From the NCBI GenBank assembly GCA_910580075.1, contig CAJTVR010000008.1:20312-84311 (forward strand): 64,000 bases of DNA, written 5' to 3'. The position numbers and the translations under genes are program-made. The notes under the pieces were generated by a model. The model searched no databases. It saw nothing but the letters and a program-made list of their open reading frames with translations, and was not told the DNA's origin. Source of the DNA: an uncultured Eubacterium sp. (lineage in GTDB: Bacteria > Bacillota > Clostridia > Lachnospirales > Lachnospiraceae). How positions within the stretch are numbered: the first letter of the stretch is position 1; each line of letters begins with the position of its first letter. Positions 1 to 8,360 of the stretch are shown piece by piece.

Positions 1-374
1 CCCATTTTTATAAATCCTGGATAGGAATTCGCATTTGGGATTCCTATTATATATTCTGTTTCTGTATCCTGCAGCTCCTGGTCTGTAATCAGTCTGGTAA
101 AAATATGTTTTCCACGGTATGCCGGTATCACAGCCGTATCATTGCTTTGGGAAACATCATGAAACAGCTGTGTACCTTGTGTATGTTCCACAAGCTTCAT
201 TTTCATAAATGCATTCATACCGGCAGGATGCCCGTCTTCTATATGTATTCTTACCGGATGTATAAGGCTTAATGGATTATCAAAATGCTTGTGGTAAAAT
301 CTTTCTTCTGTCATTCCATTTCCAAAAACACATTTAAAAATTTCATAGCTTTCTTTTTTCAGTGTCTCTTCCAA
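1..374 (-). CDS. GNAT-like N-acetyltransferase, C-terminus cut by window edge
   Basis: Reading the minus strand from a TTG at 374 gives an open frame that runs off the window. The start is chosen because an AAGAGGAGG ribosome binding site sits 7 nt upstream and no ATG or GTG in frame fits as well. The translated part contains AYRGKHIFTRLI followed by IGIPNANSYPGF. This matches the acetyl-CoA pyrophosphate-binding loop and following strand of GNAT acyltransferases. It lies 21 bp behind the deacetylase-like gene, as the last visible gene of the exopolysaccharide operon. In that setting it could acylate an amino sugar or a glycan, but the substrate cannot be read from the sequence. Confidence 0.6.
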   Translation of the reverse strand, partial: MEETLKKESYEIFKCVFGNGMTEERFYHKHFDNPLSLIHPVRIHIEDGHPAGMNAFMKMKLVEHTQGTQLFHDVSQSNDTAVIPAYRGKHIFTRLITDQELQDTETEYIIGIPNANSYPGFIKM

Positions 375-395
375 ATCACCGCCTCCTCTTATCCA

Positions 396-1166
396 TTATC
401 TTTTCCATTTCCTGGCCCTTCGAATAAAATAAACCGCATACTCAATCATTCTTCCAATGATTCCCTGCCCGCATTGATTACCTGAATTCTTTTTCTCATA
501 TATCCACCTTGTTACAAAATCCTGTGCATTGACAAATTCATGTGCATGTTTCTTTAAAAATGTTTCCAGCATACAAAAATCACTGTCAGTCATATTATTA
601 GGATGAAAGATAAATGTCTGCACTCCTCTTCCTGTAATTTTATGAGGGGTATCAAAAATAGCTGGGAGAAAGATCACATGTTGTTTCACATACGGACGTA
701 ATGCATATCCATCTGACACAAACAAAAATCTAGGCCTGAGCCTGTTTAATGCGCGTACCGTATTTTTGTCGAATGTATGACAGGGTGCAAAAAAACAAAC
801 CGGAATAATTCCCTTAGATTTCATGATTTCATATCCTTTTAAAATCATTTTAAACTGAATATCTTCTGGCTTTCCAGCCATTTCTGTCGCTGTTTCCACT
901 GCCATCTGAAATCTGCTGCCGGTATGAGTGTGCAGTGTATGGTGAAGCCCGTGCTGTGCAATTGTCCAGTGTTTTTCCTGCCAGATTCTGCATTTTTCCC
1001 AAAAACGGCTGTCTGTATCTTCCGTAAAAGTCTTATCCCGGTTATCCGGTATAATTCCGGCAACTGGCTGTATTTTGTATTGATCTAACAGCTCTTCCAT
1101 TCTGTGCCATTTCATTTGATTCATTTGCGGACAGGCATCGTCCAGCCGAAGTATAAAATATGCCAT
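396..1166 (-). CDS. Polysaccharide deacetylase-like protein (DUF2334-type)
   Basis: 256 residues. The N-terminus reads FILRLDDACP, the acidic metal-binding opening of NodB-like and DUF2334 deacetylases. Residues around 88-93 read AQHGLHH, supplying the paired histidines expected in the second metal-binding motif. No signal peptide is visible, so it probably acts in the cytoplasm. It sits directly after the amino-sugar formyltransferase in the exopolysaccharide operon, so removal of an acyl group from a sugar precursor or lipid-linked intermediate is plausible. The start has GGAG five bases upstream of the ATG. Family placement rests on these motifs and the length; the substrate is unknown. 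Confidence 0.7.
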   Translation of the reverse strand: MAYFILRLDDACPQMNQMKWHRMEELLDQYKIQPVAGIIPDNRDKTFTEDTDSRFWEKCRIWQEKHWTIAQHGLHHTLHTHTGSRFQMAVETATEMAGKPEDIQFKMILKGYEIMKSKGIIPVCFFAPCHTFDKNTVRALNRLRPRFLFVSDGYALRPYVKQHVIFLPAIFDTPHKITGRGVQTFIFHPNNMTDSDFCMLETFLKKHAHEFVNAQDFVTRWIYEKKNSGNQCGQGIIGRMIEYAVYFIRRARKWKR

Positions 1167-1210
1167 ATGTACTCCATTTCTTTTCTGGTGTCAGACAAAG
1201 GAACCTTCAT

Positions 1211-2038
1211 TCATAAAAAATCAACCAAAATATCATAATCAGCCGTACTAATTCTTGCCCTTCTTTCATCTTCCCACAGCATAACTCCCGCTTTTTGCTC
1301 AGACCGGCAGTCTGTAATCTTCCAGGCAGTTACTTCTCTGCCCATAATCCTTGGAAGCTGGTATTCCCGAAACGAATATGCTCTCAGCTGATTTTGAATC
1401 TGATACGCTGTACCATTTAAATCTATTACTAAATTGTTATAATCAAGAACTTTTTTTGAAAAATAAGATGCTCCTTTTACCGGCTGATGATACGATTCAT
1501 AGCTTCCAGCCAGTAATGCTGCTGCGTTTTTTATAATAAGTATTTTTCCTTCTTCCATGCACTTTAGATACAAATCTCTGCTAGTCATATCATCACTCAA
1601 TTCAAATGATGACTGTGCAATAATCTTACCCGTATCAATTCCTGCATCTATTTCATGTAATGTAACACCTGCTTTTTCTTCTCCATATAAAATAGGCATA
1701 ACTGACGTATACATTCCCCTATATGCAGGAAGAAGCGAAAAATGAATGTTATACAGCTTCCCGTCTTTAAACATTTTGGGATTTAATATTCTGTCAAATT
1801 CGGCTGATATAAACACAAGATTCTCAATTTCATATAATTCTTCCATATTCTTTTCTATAAGTCCGTATTTTTTTATATGTGCACGGTACGAACGCTGCCA
1901 TCCATCTATTCCCATATCTGTTCTGTTGCAGCATGCCGCAAAATTACTATCATGCATATAATTATGAATCATATAATCCATTACATCACATGCGATATTA
2001 TTTTTTCCTGCCACACATATTGTTCTCTTAGCAGACAT
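1211..2038 (-). CDS. Formyltransferase, probable dTDP-amino-sugar N-formyltransferase
   Basis: 275 residues with the 10-formyl-tetrahydrofolate hydrolase/Fmt fold signature. The segment YNIHFSLLPAYRG places Asn97 and His99, and GVTLHEIDAGIDTG places Asp135. This is the Asn/His/Asp catalytic triad with the same spacing as in methionyl-tRNA formyltransferase. It lacks the C-terminal tRNA-binding domain length of Fmt. It follows a sugar ketoisomerase and a sugar aminotransferase, which points to N-formylation of a 3-amino-3,6-dideoxyhexose nucleotide as done by QdtF- or FdtF-like enzymes. Formyl transfer is well supported; the exact sugar is inference. Confidence 0.78.
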   Translation of the reverse strand: MSAKRTICVAGKNNIACDVMDYMIHNYMHDSNFAACCNRTDMGIDGWQRSYRAHIKKYGLIEKNMEELYEIENLVFISAEFDRILNPKMFKDGKLYNIHFSLLPAYRGMYTSVMPILYGEEKAGVTLHEIDAGIDTGKIIAQSSFELSDDMTSRDLYLKCMEEGKILIIKNAAALLAGSYESYHQPVKGASYFSKKVLDYNNLVIDLNGTAYQIQNQLRAYSFREYQLPRIMGREVTAWKITDCRSEQKAGVMLWEDERRARISTADYDILVDFL

Positions 2039-2087
2039 ATCTCATTTCCCTTCCTGCTGACACTTCTCATTATTGAAAGTTATACAC

Positions 2088-3185
2088 TTATTTAAAATGA
2101 TTAACTGCTTCTATTACATATTGCACTTCTTTCTTTTTCATTCCATAATAAACCGGAAGGCTCAGTTCTGTCTGGCTGATTTTTTCTGCTACCGGCAAAT
2201 CCCCTTCTTTGATTCCTAAGTCTTTATAGCACTCCTGCAAATGTATAGGAATAGGATAATGCTTATTTGTCATAATTCCCTTTTTTAACAGATAATGTTC
2301 CAGTTCATCCCGCCTTTTGCTTTTAACTGCAAAAATATGCCATACAGGATCTGCATCAGAAATAACTGACGGTAGAATTATTTCTGGATTTGTAATACCT
2401 TCCAGATACATCTTTGCTATTTTTTTTCGCTTCCTATTCATTTTGTCTAAATAGGGAAGTTTTACATTTAAAAAAGCCGCCTGAAATTCGTCCAGTCTGG
2501 AATTGTATCCTTTGTAAATATGATGGTATTTATAATCGCATCCATAATTTCCTAAACTCTTAATTTTCTCAGCCATTTTACGATTATTTGTCACTACTGC
2601 ACCCGCATCACCCAGTGCACCCAGATTTTTCCCTGGATAAAAACTAAATGCAGCAGCATCGCCAAACGTACCTGCTTTCCTGCCTTTGTAAGATGCCCCA
2701 TGAGCCTGTGCACAATCCTCAATAATATACAGATTATGTTTACGGGCAATATTCATAAGGACATCCATTTCACACATCTGTCCGTAAAGATGCACCAGAA
2801 TCACTGCTTTTGTTTTTTCTGTAATCAATGGTTCAAATTTTTTTACATCAATATTAAATGTATGAATATCCGGCTCTGCCAGCACAGGTACTGCGCCCGA
2901 ATATGTAACAGCCAGCGCCGTTGCGATAAAAGTATTGGCCGGAACAATAACCTCATCCCCTTCTTTTATGCCAGCTGCTTTTAAAGCCAGCATCAGTGCA
3001 TCTAGTCCGCTTCCGGTTCCTATACAGTACTCTGCTCCAAGATATGCTGCAAATTTTTTCTCAAATTTCCGGTCTTCCGCTCCTCGTATATACCAGCTGC
3101 GATGAAGCACCCGCTCAAATGCTTCTTTTAACTCTCTGTTTAGTTCTCTTTCCATAGGAAGAAAACTTACAAATGGTACATTCAT
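2088..3185 (-). CDS. DegT/DnrJ/EryC1/StrS-family sugar aminotransferase (FdtB/QdtB-like)
   Basis: 365 residues, the normal length for PLP-dependent nucleotide-sugar aminotransferases. GTGSGLDALMLAL (about 56-68) forms the phosphate-binding loop. EDCAQAHG carries the PLP-contacting Asp157, and FSFYPGKNLGALGD gives Lys186 as the Schiff-base lysine. It should transfer an amino group from glutamate to the 3-keto carbon of dTDP-3-keto-6-deoxyhexose. It starts 7 bp after the ketoisomerase gene, and the pair is the classic FdtA-FdtB (Fuc3N) or QdtA-QdtB (Qui3N) arrangement. Which epimer is made cannot be told from the aminotransferase alone. Confidence 0.85.
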   Translation of the reverse strand: MNVPFVSFLPMERELNRELKEAFERVLHRSWYIRGAEDRKFEKKFAAYLGAEYCIGTGSGLDALMLALKAAGIKEGDEVIVPANTFIATALAVTYSGAVPVLAEPDIHTFNIDVKKFEPLITEKTKAVILVHLYGQMCEMDVLMNIARKHNLYIIEDCAQAHGASYKGRKAGTFGDAAAFSFYPGKNLGALGDAGAVVTNNRKMAEKIKSLGNYGCDYKYHHIYKGYNSRLDEFQAAFLNVKLPYLDKMNRKRKKIAKMYLEGITNPEIILPSVISDADPVWHIFAVKSKRRDELEHYLLKKGIMTNKHYPIPIHLQECYKDLGIKEGDLPVAEKISQTELSLPVYYGMKKKEVQYVIEAVNHFK

Positions 3186-3192
3186 GTATATT

Positions 3193-3609
3193 CTATTCCC
3201 TTCCTTGCAAATCTTTTTTTACAAAATCAAGAAATTCATCGTAATTTCGTATATAATCTGATTCATCATATAATTCAGAGGCCAGCACAAGCAGCACAGC
3301 ATCTTTAGAGAAATCATACATTTCACGCCACATGCTGTTTGGAACATATAGTCCCTCATACGGTTTTTCAAGAGGTATCACTTTTGTATCTGTTCCGTTA
3401 TCCAGCTTGATCTTACAGTTTCCATGAATGCAGACCAGAATCTGTTCCAATGATTTATGTGCATGATATCCTCTGACAACGCCCTCAGCTGTTTCATACA
3501 TGTAATAAACTCTTTTTATCGTAAACGGAATATCTTTGAATTCTTCCAATGCCACTAACTGTCCCCTGTCGTCTCCATGAGGCTGAAACATATATTTTAC
3601 AACCTGCAC
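3193..3609 (-). CDS. dTDP-6-deoxy-hexulose 3,4-ketoisomerase (FdtA/QdtA-like cupin)
   Basis: Small cupin enzyme of 138 residues that moves the keto group of dTDP-4-keto-6-deoxyglucose from C4 to C3. The motif RGYHAHK places His49 and His51, the active-site histidines of characterised FdtA, if translation starts at the GTG at 3609. That GTG has AGAGG seven bases upstream. A start nine codons further upstream (3636) is possible but has a weaker ribosome binding site. The segments IPFTIKRVYYMYET and SLEQILVCIHG also fit the family. It is encoded between a GT2 gene and the matching aminotransferase. The RmlA/RmlB enzymes supplying the substrate are not in this window. Confidence 0.85.
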   Translation of the reverse strand: MQVVKYMFQPHGDDRGQLVALEEFKDIPFTIKRVYYMYETAEGVVRGYHAHKSLEQILVCIHGNCKIKLDNGTDTKVIPLEKPYEGLYVPNSMWREMYDFSKDAVLLVLASELYDESDYIRNYDEFLDFVKKDLQGRE

Positions 3610-3647
3610 AATAACACCTCTTTCTTTCAAGTACATTCTTTCTATTC

Positions 3648-4643
3648 TTACAGCCTGGACCCGGTTATGAAATATTTCAAGCCATAATAAAAATCATACA
3701 GCATCGCATCCATATATTTGATCCGATCCTTCCACGACGCCCCTTCTCTTTTCTTCGCTGTCCATTGAAGCTGGCGCAGACGCAGTTTTTTTAACAGCCC
3801 GTTGCACAATCCTCCTCTTACTTCATTGGAAATATAAATATGTTCCATAATATCCTGATAGTCACGCAAAAACTCCTGGTTCGCTGTATTGCTGATGCCG
3901 TTTAATTCATACTGCATCATACGGATATGCGCAAAATGAAATTTTTCTCCACGTTTTGCCAGATAAGGCCAGTATGTCATATCTTCAATTAACCGGTAAT
4001 CTTCCAGAAATCCTCCCGTCTCCCTTAAAAGATCCATGCGGTAAAACACAGAAGGCGTTGATATAATACATCTTGATGCCAGAAGTTCATTGCATTTTCT
4101 GCTGTCCAGCTTTTTTAAATAATTAATATCACGGTCAGAAGGTGTAACTGTACAAAGCCTCCCGTTTCTGGCTCTTAGCCTGTAAAACATCGTATTTTTC
4201 ACAACGTCTTTTTTCTGCTTCCCGGCTTGTCTGCCAGTGTTTCTTCTCAGCACATAAGTCTGTCCTGCTAAAATTCTTGCATTCAGCCGTTCTGCTGTTC
4301 TGACACATTTTGCAATCATATCGTCGCTGTAAAACGGATCATCTGTCGTAGCCAGTTTCACATACTTTCCTTTTGCAAGGCGGATTCCGGCATTGACATT
4401 TCTGCTGGTTCCCAGATTCTGCTCAAGATGGCTGATGACCACATTCTCTATATTTTCTTTTTGATGACATTTTATATACTTTCGTATCCGGTCTTCATAT
4501 TTTGCAAAATCAGGAGAACCGTCATCCTGCCAAATCAGTTCCAGCCTGGGATAGGTCTGGTTCAGTATACTGTCAAGCACCTGAAAAATACCTTCAAATT
4601 TTTTGTATGAAATCAATATTACAGACACTAACGGATCTGCCAT
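3648..4643 (-). CDS. Glycosyltransferase family 2
   Basis: 331 residues. The N-terminus VSVILISYKKFEGIFQVLDSI followed by LIWQDDGSPDF is the GT-A nucleotide-binding start. LATTDDPFYSDDM supplies the DxD-like metal site near residue 100. It should add one sugar from a nucleotide donor to the lipid-linked repeat unit on the inner membrane face. The start is an ATG with GGAG upstream. It stands first of three consecutive GT2 genes when read against transcription. Donor and acceptor cannot be assigned. Confidence 0.85.
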   Translation of the reverse strand: MADPLVSVILISYKKFEGIFQVLDSILNQTYPRLELIWQDDGSPDFAKYEDRIRKYIKCHQKENIENVVISHLEQNLGTSRNVNAGIRLAKGKYVKLATTDDPFYSDDMIAKCVRTAERLNARILAGQTYVLRRNTGRQAGKQKKDVVKNTMFYRLRARNGRLCTVTPSDRDINYLKKLDSRKCNELLASRCIISTPSVFYRMDLLRETGGFLEDYRLIEDMTYWPYLAKRGEKFHFAHIRMMQYELNGISNTANQEFLRDYQDIMEHIYISNEVRGGLCNGLLKKLRLRQLQWTAKKREGASWKDRIKYMDAMLYDFYYGLKYFITGSRL

Positions 4644-4662
4644 TTAATCTGCTCCTTTTCCC

Positions 4663-5718
4663 TTAACTGTGTTCCTTCAAATGAAGCCGGCCAGTCATTA
4701 TTTTAGCTGCATGTATCAGGTTCCAGACAGCGTTATATACATAGCTGATTCTGCAGTAAGACCGGTATGAATCTTTGGAAAGCCTGTACAAAAACCCGAA
4801 CATCCCGTCATAAAATCCCTCTCTGCAGACACTTCCAATTTCCTCAAAATTTGTTTTCAGTATATGCACAGCAAATGTTCTTTCCTCTTTTGTGTATTCC
4901 CTGTATTGTCTGTTGTACTGAGCCTGATGTGCCATGAGGGAACGCAGCCACTTTTTCCTGCACATAGCCTGGATGCTCTCATCCATTTGTTCTGACACTG
5001 CATACCGGTACAGGCTGCCGTCTGTCGAAAGTGCTTCATACATACGGGCCCGGTTTTTTTTAGAATTTGTAGTGCTCTGCGGATTCTGTCTGTAATAATA
5101 AATTCCCTTTGTAAATAAAACATCCCTGCAGTTATAAAAAATTTTTCTGCTTGTAAATTCATCCCCGTTAATAAGCCCGGGATCAAATCTGACAGAAAGA
5201 ATCAAAGCCCGTCTTACAGCGATGCAGCCATGAATCGTCCAGTCCAGTGACAGCACAAACGCTCTTTTTCCATTCACAGCCTGTCCTGTAAAGCAGCTGG
5301 CTTTTGCAGTTTCTGTCAGAATTGTGCCATCGTCATTTACGGAATAGGAAACCGGAGATATTGCCGAGGGCAGACGGCCGGCTGCCTTCAGATATTTTTC
5401 TGCCATCTTTTCATACTCTTTGAAACAGTGCCTGTCCAGATAATCATCTGCGTCAAGTATCTGTACATAATCACCGGTCACATATAACAGAGCCGTATTT
5501 CTGGCCGCGGCTGCCGTACCGGAATGTTTTTGATGTACCGCTTTAATCCTCTCATCAGCCTTTGCAAATCCGTCAGCCAGAGCGCCCGTGCGGTCCGAAG
5601 ATCCATCGTCCACAATAATAAGCTCCCAGTTTCCATAGGACTGGTTTCTGACCGAATCTACTGCCTCTTTGATATATTTTTCCGCATTATAAGCGGGCAT
5701 GATAATAGAATATTTCAT
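4663..5718 (-). CDS. Glycosyltransferase family 2
   Basis: 351 residues with a textbook GT2 N-terminus: YSIIMPAYNAEKYIKEAVDSV, then LIIVDDGSSDRT, then VQILDADDYLD as the metal-binding DxD near residue 92. The C-terminal third is basic and helical without clear membrane spans. It has a GAGG ribosome binding site and is separated by 19 bp from the next gene in the operon. It probably adds one residue of the exopolysaccharide repeat unit. Confidence 0.88.
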   Translation of the reverse strand: MKYSIIMPAYNAEKYIKEAVDSVRNQSYGNWELIIVDDGSSDRTGALADGFAKADERIKAVHQKHSGTAAAARNTALLYVTGDYVQILDADDYLDRHCFKEYEKMAEKYLKAAGRLPSAISPVSYSVNDDGTILTETAKASCFTGQAVNGKRAFVLSLDWTIHGCIAVRRALILSVRFDPGLINGDEFTSRKIFYNCRDVLFTKGIYYYRQNPQSTTNSKKNRARMYEALSTDGSLYRYAVSEQMDESIQAMCRKKWLRSLMAHQAQYNRQYREYTKEERTFAVHILKTNFEEIGSVCREGFYDGMFGFLYRLSKDSYRSYCRISYVYNAVWNLIHAAKIMTGRLHLKEHS

Positions 5719-5730
5719 AAATAGTTTCCT

Positions 5731-6798
5731 CTAAAACAGATTTCGAAGTGAGATATGCAGACAGCTGCTTACAGCCAGTACGAATAAATACAATTTTAAC
5801 TGTATGCATTTAAAATAAATCCATTTTGTCTGTTTATAATCCAGACTGTTTAAATCTGACAAAGCCTGGCTGATATAAGGATGCTTCACCATTTCTTTTA
5901 AAGCATTCCGTTTCAGGTGCAGGCCAAGCGGGCATTCGGGATGATTGAAAGTAATCATAATCTGTGCCAGCAGCTGCTCCAGGCAGAACCGTTCATAGCC
6001 GTATCTGTGACATGCGTCTGCTGTATGGATATACTGTCCCAGCTCCTTCATCCAAGCACATCTTCTGTGCCACTCGCCGCTATGATATTTTTTTGTTATG
6101 GAAGCGGCATGCTGGCGGTAGTAATAACCATACTCTTCCAGCAAAAGCACCTTATCTGCCCTTCCTGTGATCTGATAAATAAAGGGCAGGTCTTCTCCTC
6201 CTGACCTCATATGTTCCGGGAAACGGACATCCGCATGTTTTCTTAAAAACTCTGTTTTAAACAGCTTCGCCCATGCCGTTCCAAACATCGGAAGCTGCAG
6301 GGATTTTGTCAGATAAGTCGGGTCCAGCACCTGGAGCTGCAGGGATTTTATTTCTTTACCTAAAAACAGCTTTTCTTTTGGCCCGATATAGTCTGTATGT
6401 TCTGTTATTCCATTTTGGGCAGCTGAAAAGCTCCATACCGTCATATCCGGAAAACCGGCAAGGCTGCTTTTTACATATGCCTTTTCAAGCATATCTTTTT
6501 CCATCCAGTCATCCCCGTCTACAAAACAGATATATGTTCCTTTTGCTTCTGCAGCTGCCTGGTTTCGAACCGCTGAAAGTCCGCGGTTTTTTCTGTTTTC
6601 AATTACCCGGACACGTTTATCAAAAGCCTGGTAATCTCTTAATAAAGCCAGATTTTCCTCACAGGTATGATCGCTTACCAGCAAAATCTCAATTTCTTTG
6701 AGCGTCTGCGCACAAAGAGAGTCGATGCATTTTTTTAAATATTCATTGCTGATTTGATAAACTGCTACCGCAGCTGTCACTTTTGGTTCATCCGTCAT
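5731..6798 (-). CDS. Glycosyltransferase family 2
   Basis: 355 residues. VTAAVAVYQISNEYLKKCIDSL and ILLVSDHTCEENLALL form the Rossmann-like nucleotide-binding part. TYICFVDGDDWMEKDML supplies the DxD motif. It is clearly GT2 but more diverged than its neighbour, since the usual VDDGS is VSDHT here. It starts 5 bp after the deleted sulfotransferase remnant, with AAAGGA about 13 nt upstream, a rather distant ribosome binding site. It therefore may rely on translational coupling with that remnant. Confidence 0.83.
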   Translation of the reverse strand: MTDEPKVTAAVAVYQISNEYLKKCIDSLCAQTLKEIEILLVSDHTCEENLALLRDYQAFDKRVRVIENRKNRGLSAVRNQAAAEAKGTYICFVDGDDWMEKDMLEKAYVKSSLAGFPDMTVWSFSAAQNGITEHTDYIGPKEKLFLGKEIKSLQLQVLDPTYLTKSLQLPMFGTAWAKLFKTEFLRKHADVRFPEHMRSGGEDLPFIYQITGRADKVLLLEEYGYYYRQHAASITKKYHSGEWHRRCAWMKELGQYIHTADACHRYGYERFCLEQLLAQIMITFNHPECPLGLHLKRNALKEMVKHPYISQALSDLNSLDYKQTKWIYFKCIQLKLYLFVLAVSSCLHISLRNLF

Positions 6799-6803
6799 TT
6801 ATG

Positions 6804-7190
6804 TCACATTGTCCTTTTTATTAATGTTTTTGCAGCTGGTTTTCTCTTATCATATCCTGTAAAATCGTATAAATAACCGGCAAGATGTTTCTCAATATAA
6901 GCAGTCTCCTTTTTTACCGCAGAATTTCCTGCAAACAGCTGCGTATTTTGAATCGAAACTGCCGGATTAAAAAAGGCTTTTTTTCTGACATGCTTATGAA
7001 TGCCTAAAAAGTTTTCAATTTTTCTGACCGTATCTTCGTATTGATAAATCAAATCTTCAAAATGAATCAGAAGTACATTTTTACTGCTGTAATCAGCCCC
7101 GTTTCTGCAGTAGCGGTAATAATCTGCAAAAAGCAGATCGTTAACTGCACTCGCACCGGTTAAACCAATGCCGCAAATTCCAGCTACCAT
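6804..7190 (-). pseudogene. Internally deleted sulfotransferase-like protein
   Basis: Only 128 residues. The first 17 (VAGICGIGLTGASAVNDLL) look like the P-loop start that binds the PAPS phosphate in sulfotransferase-like proteins of capsule loci. The rest, from LLIHFEDLIYQYEDTVRKI to NTQLFAGNSA, resembles the C-terminal quarter of the same family, with the 3'-phosphate-binding and tail region. The catalytic middle, normally 150-250 residues, is missing without loss of frame. The ribosome binding site is intact (AGGAG, 6 nt). I read it as a gene that suffered an in-frame deletion and is probably not an active transferase. It may be kept because downstream translation is coupled to it. Confidence 0.55.
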
Positions 7191-7199
7191 ATTTTTCTC

Positions 7200-8360
7200 C
7201 TAATTACTGATACTTTTTTCTTCTATCTTATCTTCCATAAAAAGCGGCAGACACAGATACATCAGTATCATTGGCAAAGTCATCAGACAGTTTTCTGCCA
7301 TGGATATACATGCAAACAAAATACATGACATAACCGGCAGATATTTCCATCTTCCCGCATAGGAAGAAAATGAAAACCGAAATGCACGCAGGCATAAGAG
7401 CACTATAAAAATAAAATAAAAGAATCCATTGAAGAATCCATAGTTCTCCATCAGTCCCAGATAAACATTGTGGGAAGCAAAGTCCGTTTTTGCAGATCCG
7501 TCACTGAACATTTCAACGTGTTTCCACGTTTCCTGCCACAAATACATCCTTCCATTTGTAAAGTCTCCCCGTTCTGTTAATATTTTTGATTTCATAAATA
7601 TTGAAGAATCTAAATATCCAAATGACCAGATCAAATATAACATTCCCAGAATAAAAACAGCGCCCAGCATTACCCATACTAATTTTTTTCGAAACAGACG
7701 GATCTGAATTTTATATTTTTTCTGATCTGCGATCATCAGCATAACAATCTGCATAGCCACTGCTGCAAATGCACTTCTGCAGCTTGATATAAATACAAAA
7801 AACAGACTGGCTGCCACAAATACTGCTGTCCTTCCTGTTTTTCTGCCATATACTGCATCTGCTGTCAGCTTTGAAATATAAAATGTAAACAATGCAGCAG
7901 CAAATATCCCAAATGAATTCGAGGTTGCCATTCCTCCCGCAAAATTGGAAAGTGTCAGCCTCTGCTTTGTAAAGGCATAAATAAGCACCATGAAAGAAAA
8001 GCCTGCAGAAATCCGGCAGATCTTATCATACATTTTTTCATAACTGTCTGCAAAAACAGCAGACCTGATCAGCAGATACATAAAAAACATCGCTGTCCCA
8101 TAAACAAAAGGCCTGATACTGGCATAAAGAAACCCGTCGATGATAAATGTAGAAATAAACAGGCCATATACTCCGTCAATAACAGTGAAATTCCTTTTTG
8201 CCAGCATACAGATTTTTCTGACAGACACCAGCGCTGTGCCTATAAACAAAAAGAACAAAACCCTTTCAGATATCTGCCCGATTACAAGATATGCAAATCC
8301 TGACGCCACAAATAACAACAGTGCCGCTGTATACAAGTATCTGTTACACCGTATTTTCAT
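7200..8360 (-). CDS. O-antigen polymerase/ligase-like membrane protein (Wzy-like)
   Basis: 386 residues dominated by about ten hydrophobic spans. Between the late spans lies a polar loop with NGRMYLWQETW and SHNVYLGLMENYG. This has the arrangement of the Wzy_C/O-antigen ligase domain, where a histidine-containing SHN-x-YL motif follows an arginine-bearing helix. It likely polymerises undecaprenyl-linked repeat units outside the membrane. It overlaps the upstream GT4 gene by 17 bp, so the two are translated together. Polymerase is preferred over ligase because the locus has a Wzz-type co-polymerase and the host is Gram-positive. Confidence 0.75.
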   Translation of the reverse strand: MKIRCNRYLYTAALLLFVASGFAYLVIGQISERVLFFLFIGTALVSVRKICMLAKRNFTVIDGVYGLFISTFIIDGFLYASIRPFVYGTAMFFMYLLIRSAVFADSYEKMYDKICRISAGFSFMVLIYAFTKQRLTLSNFAGGMATSNSFGIFAAALFTFYISKLTADAVYGRKTGRTAVFVAASLFFVFISSCRSAFAAVAMQIVMLMIADQKKYKIQIRLFRKKLVWVMLGAVFILGMLYLIWSFGYLDSSIFMKSKILTERGDFTNGRMYLWQETWKHVEMFSDGSAKTDFASHNVYLGLMENYGFFNGFFYFIFIVLLCLRAFRFSFSSYAGRWKYLPVMSCILFACISMAENCLMTLPMILMYLCLPLFMEDKIEEKSISN

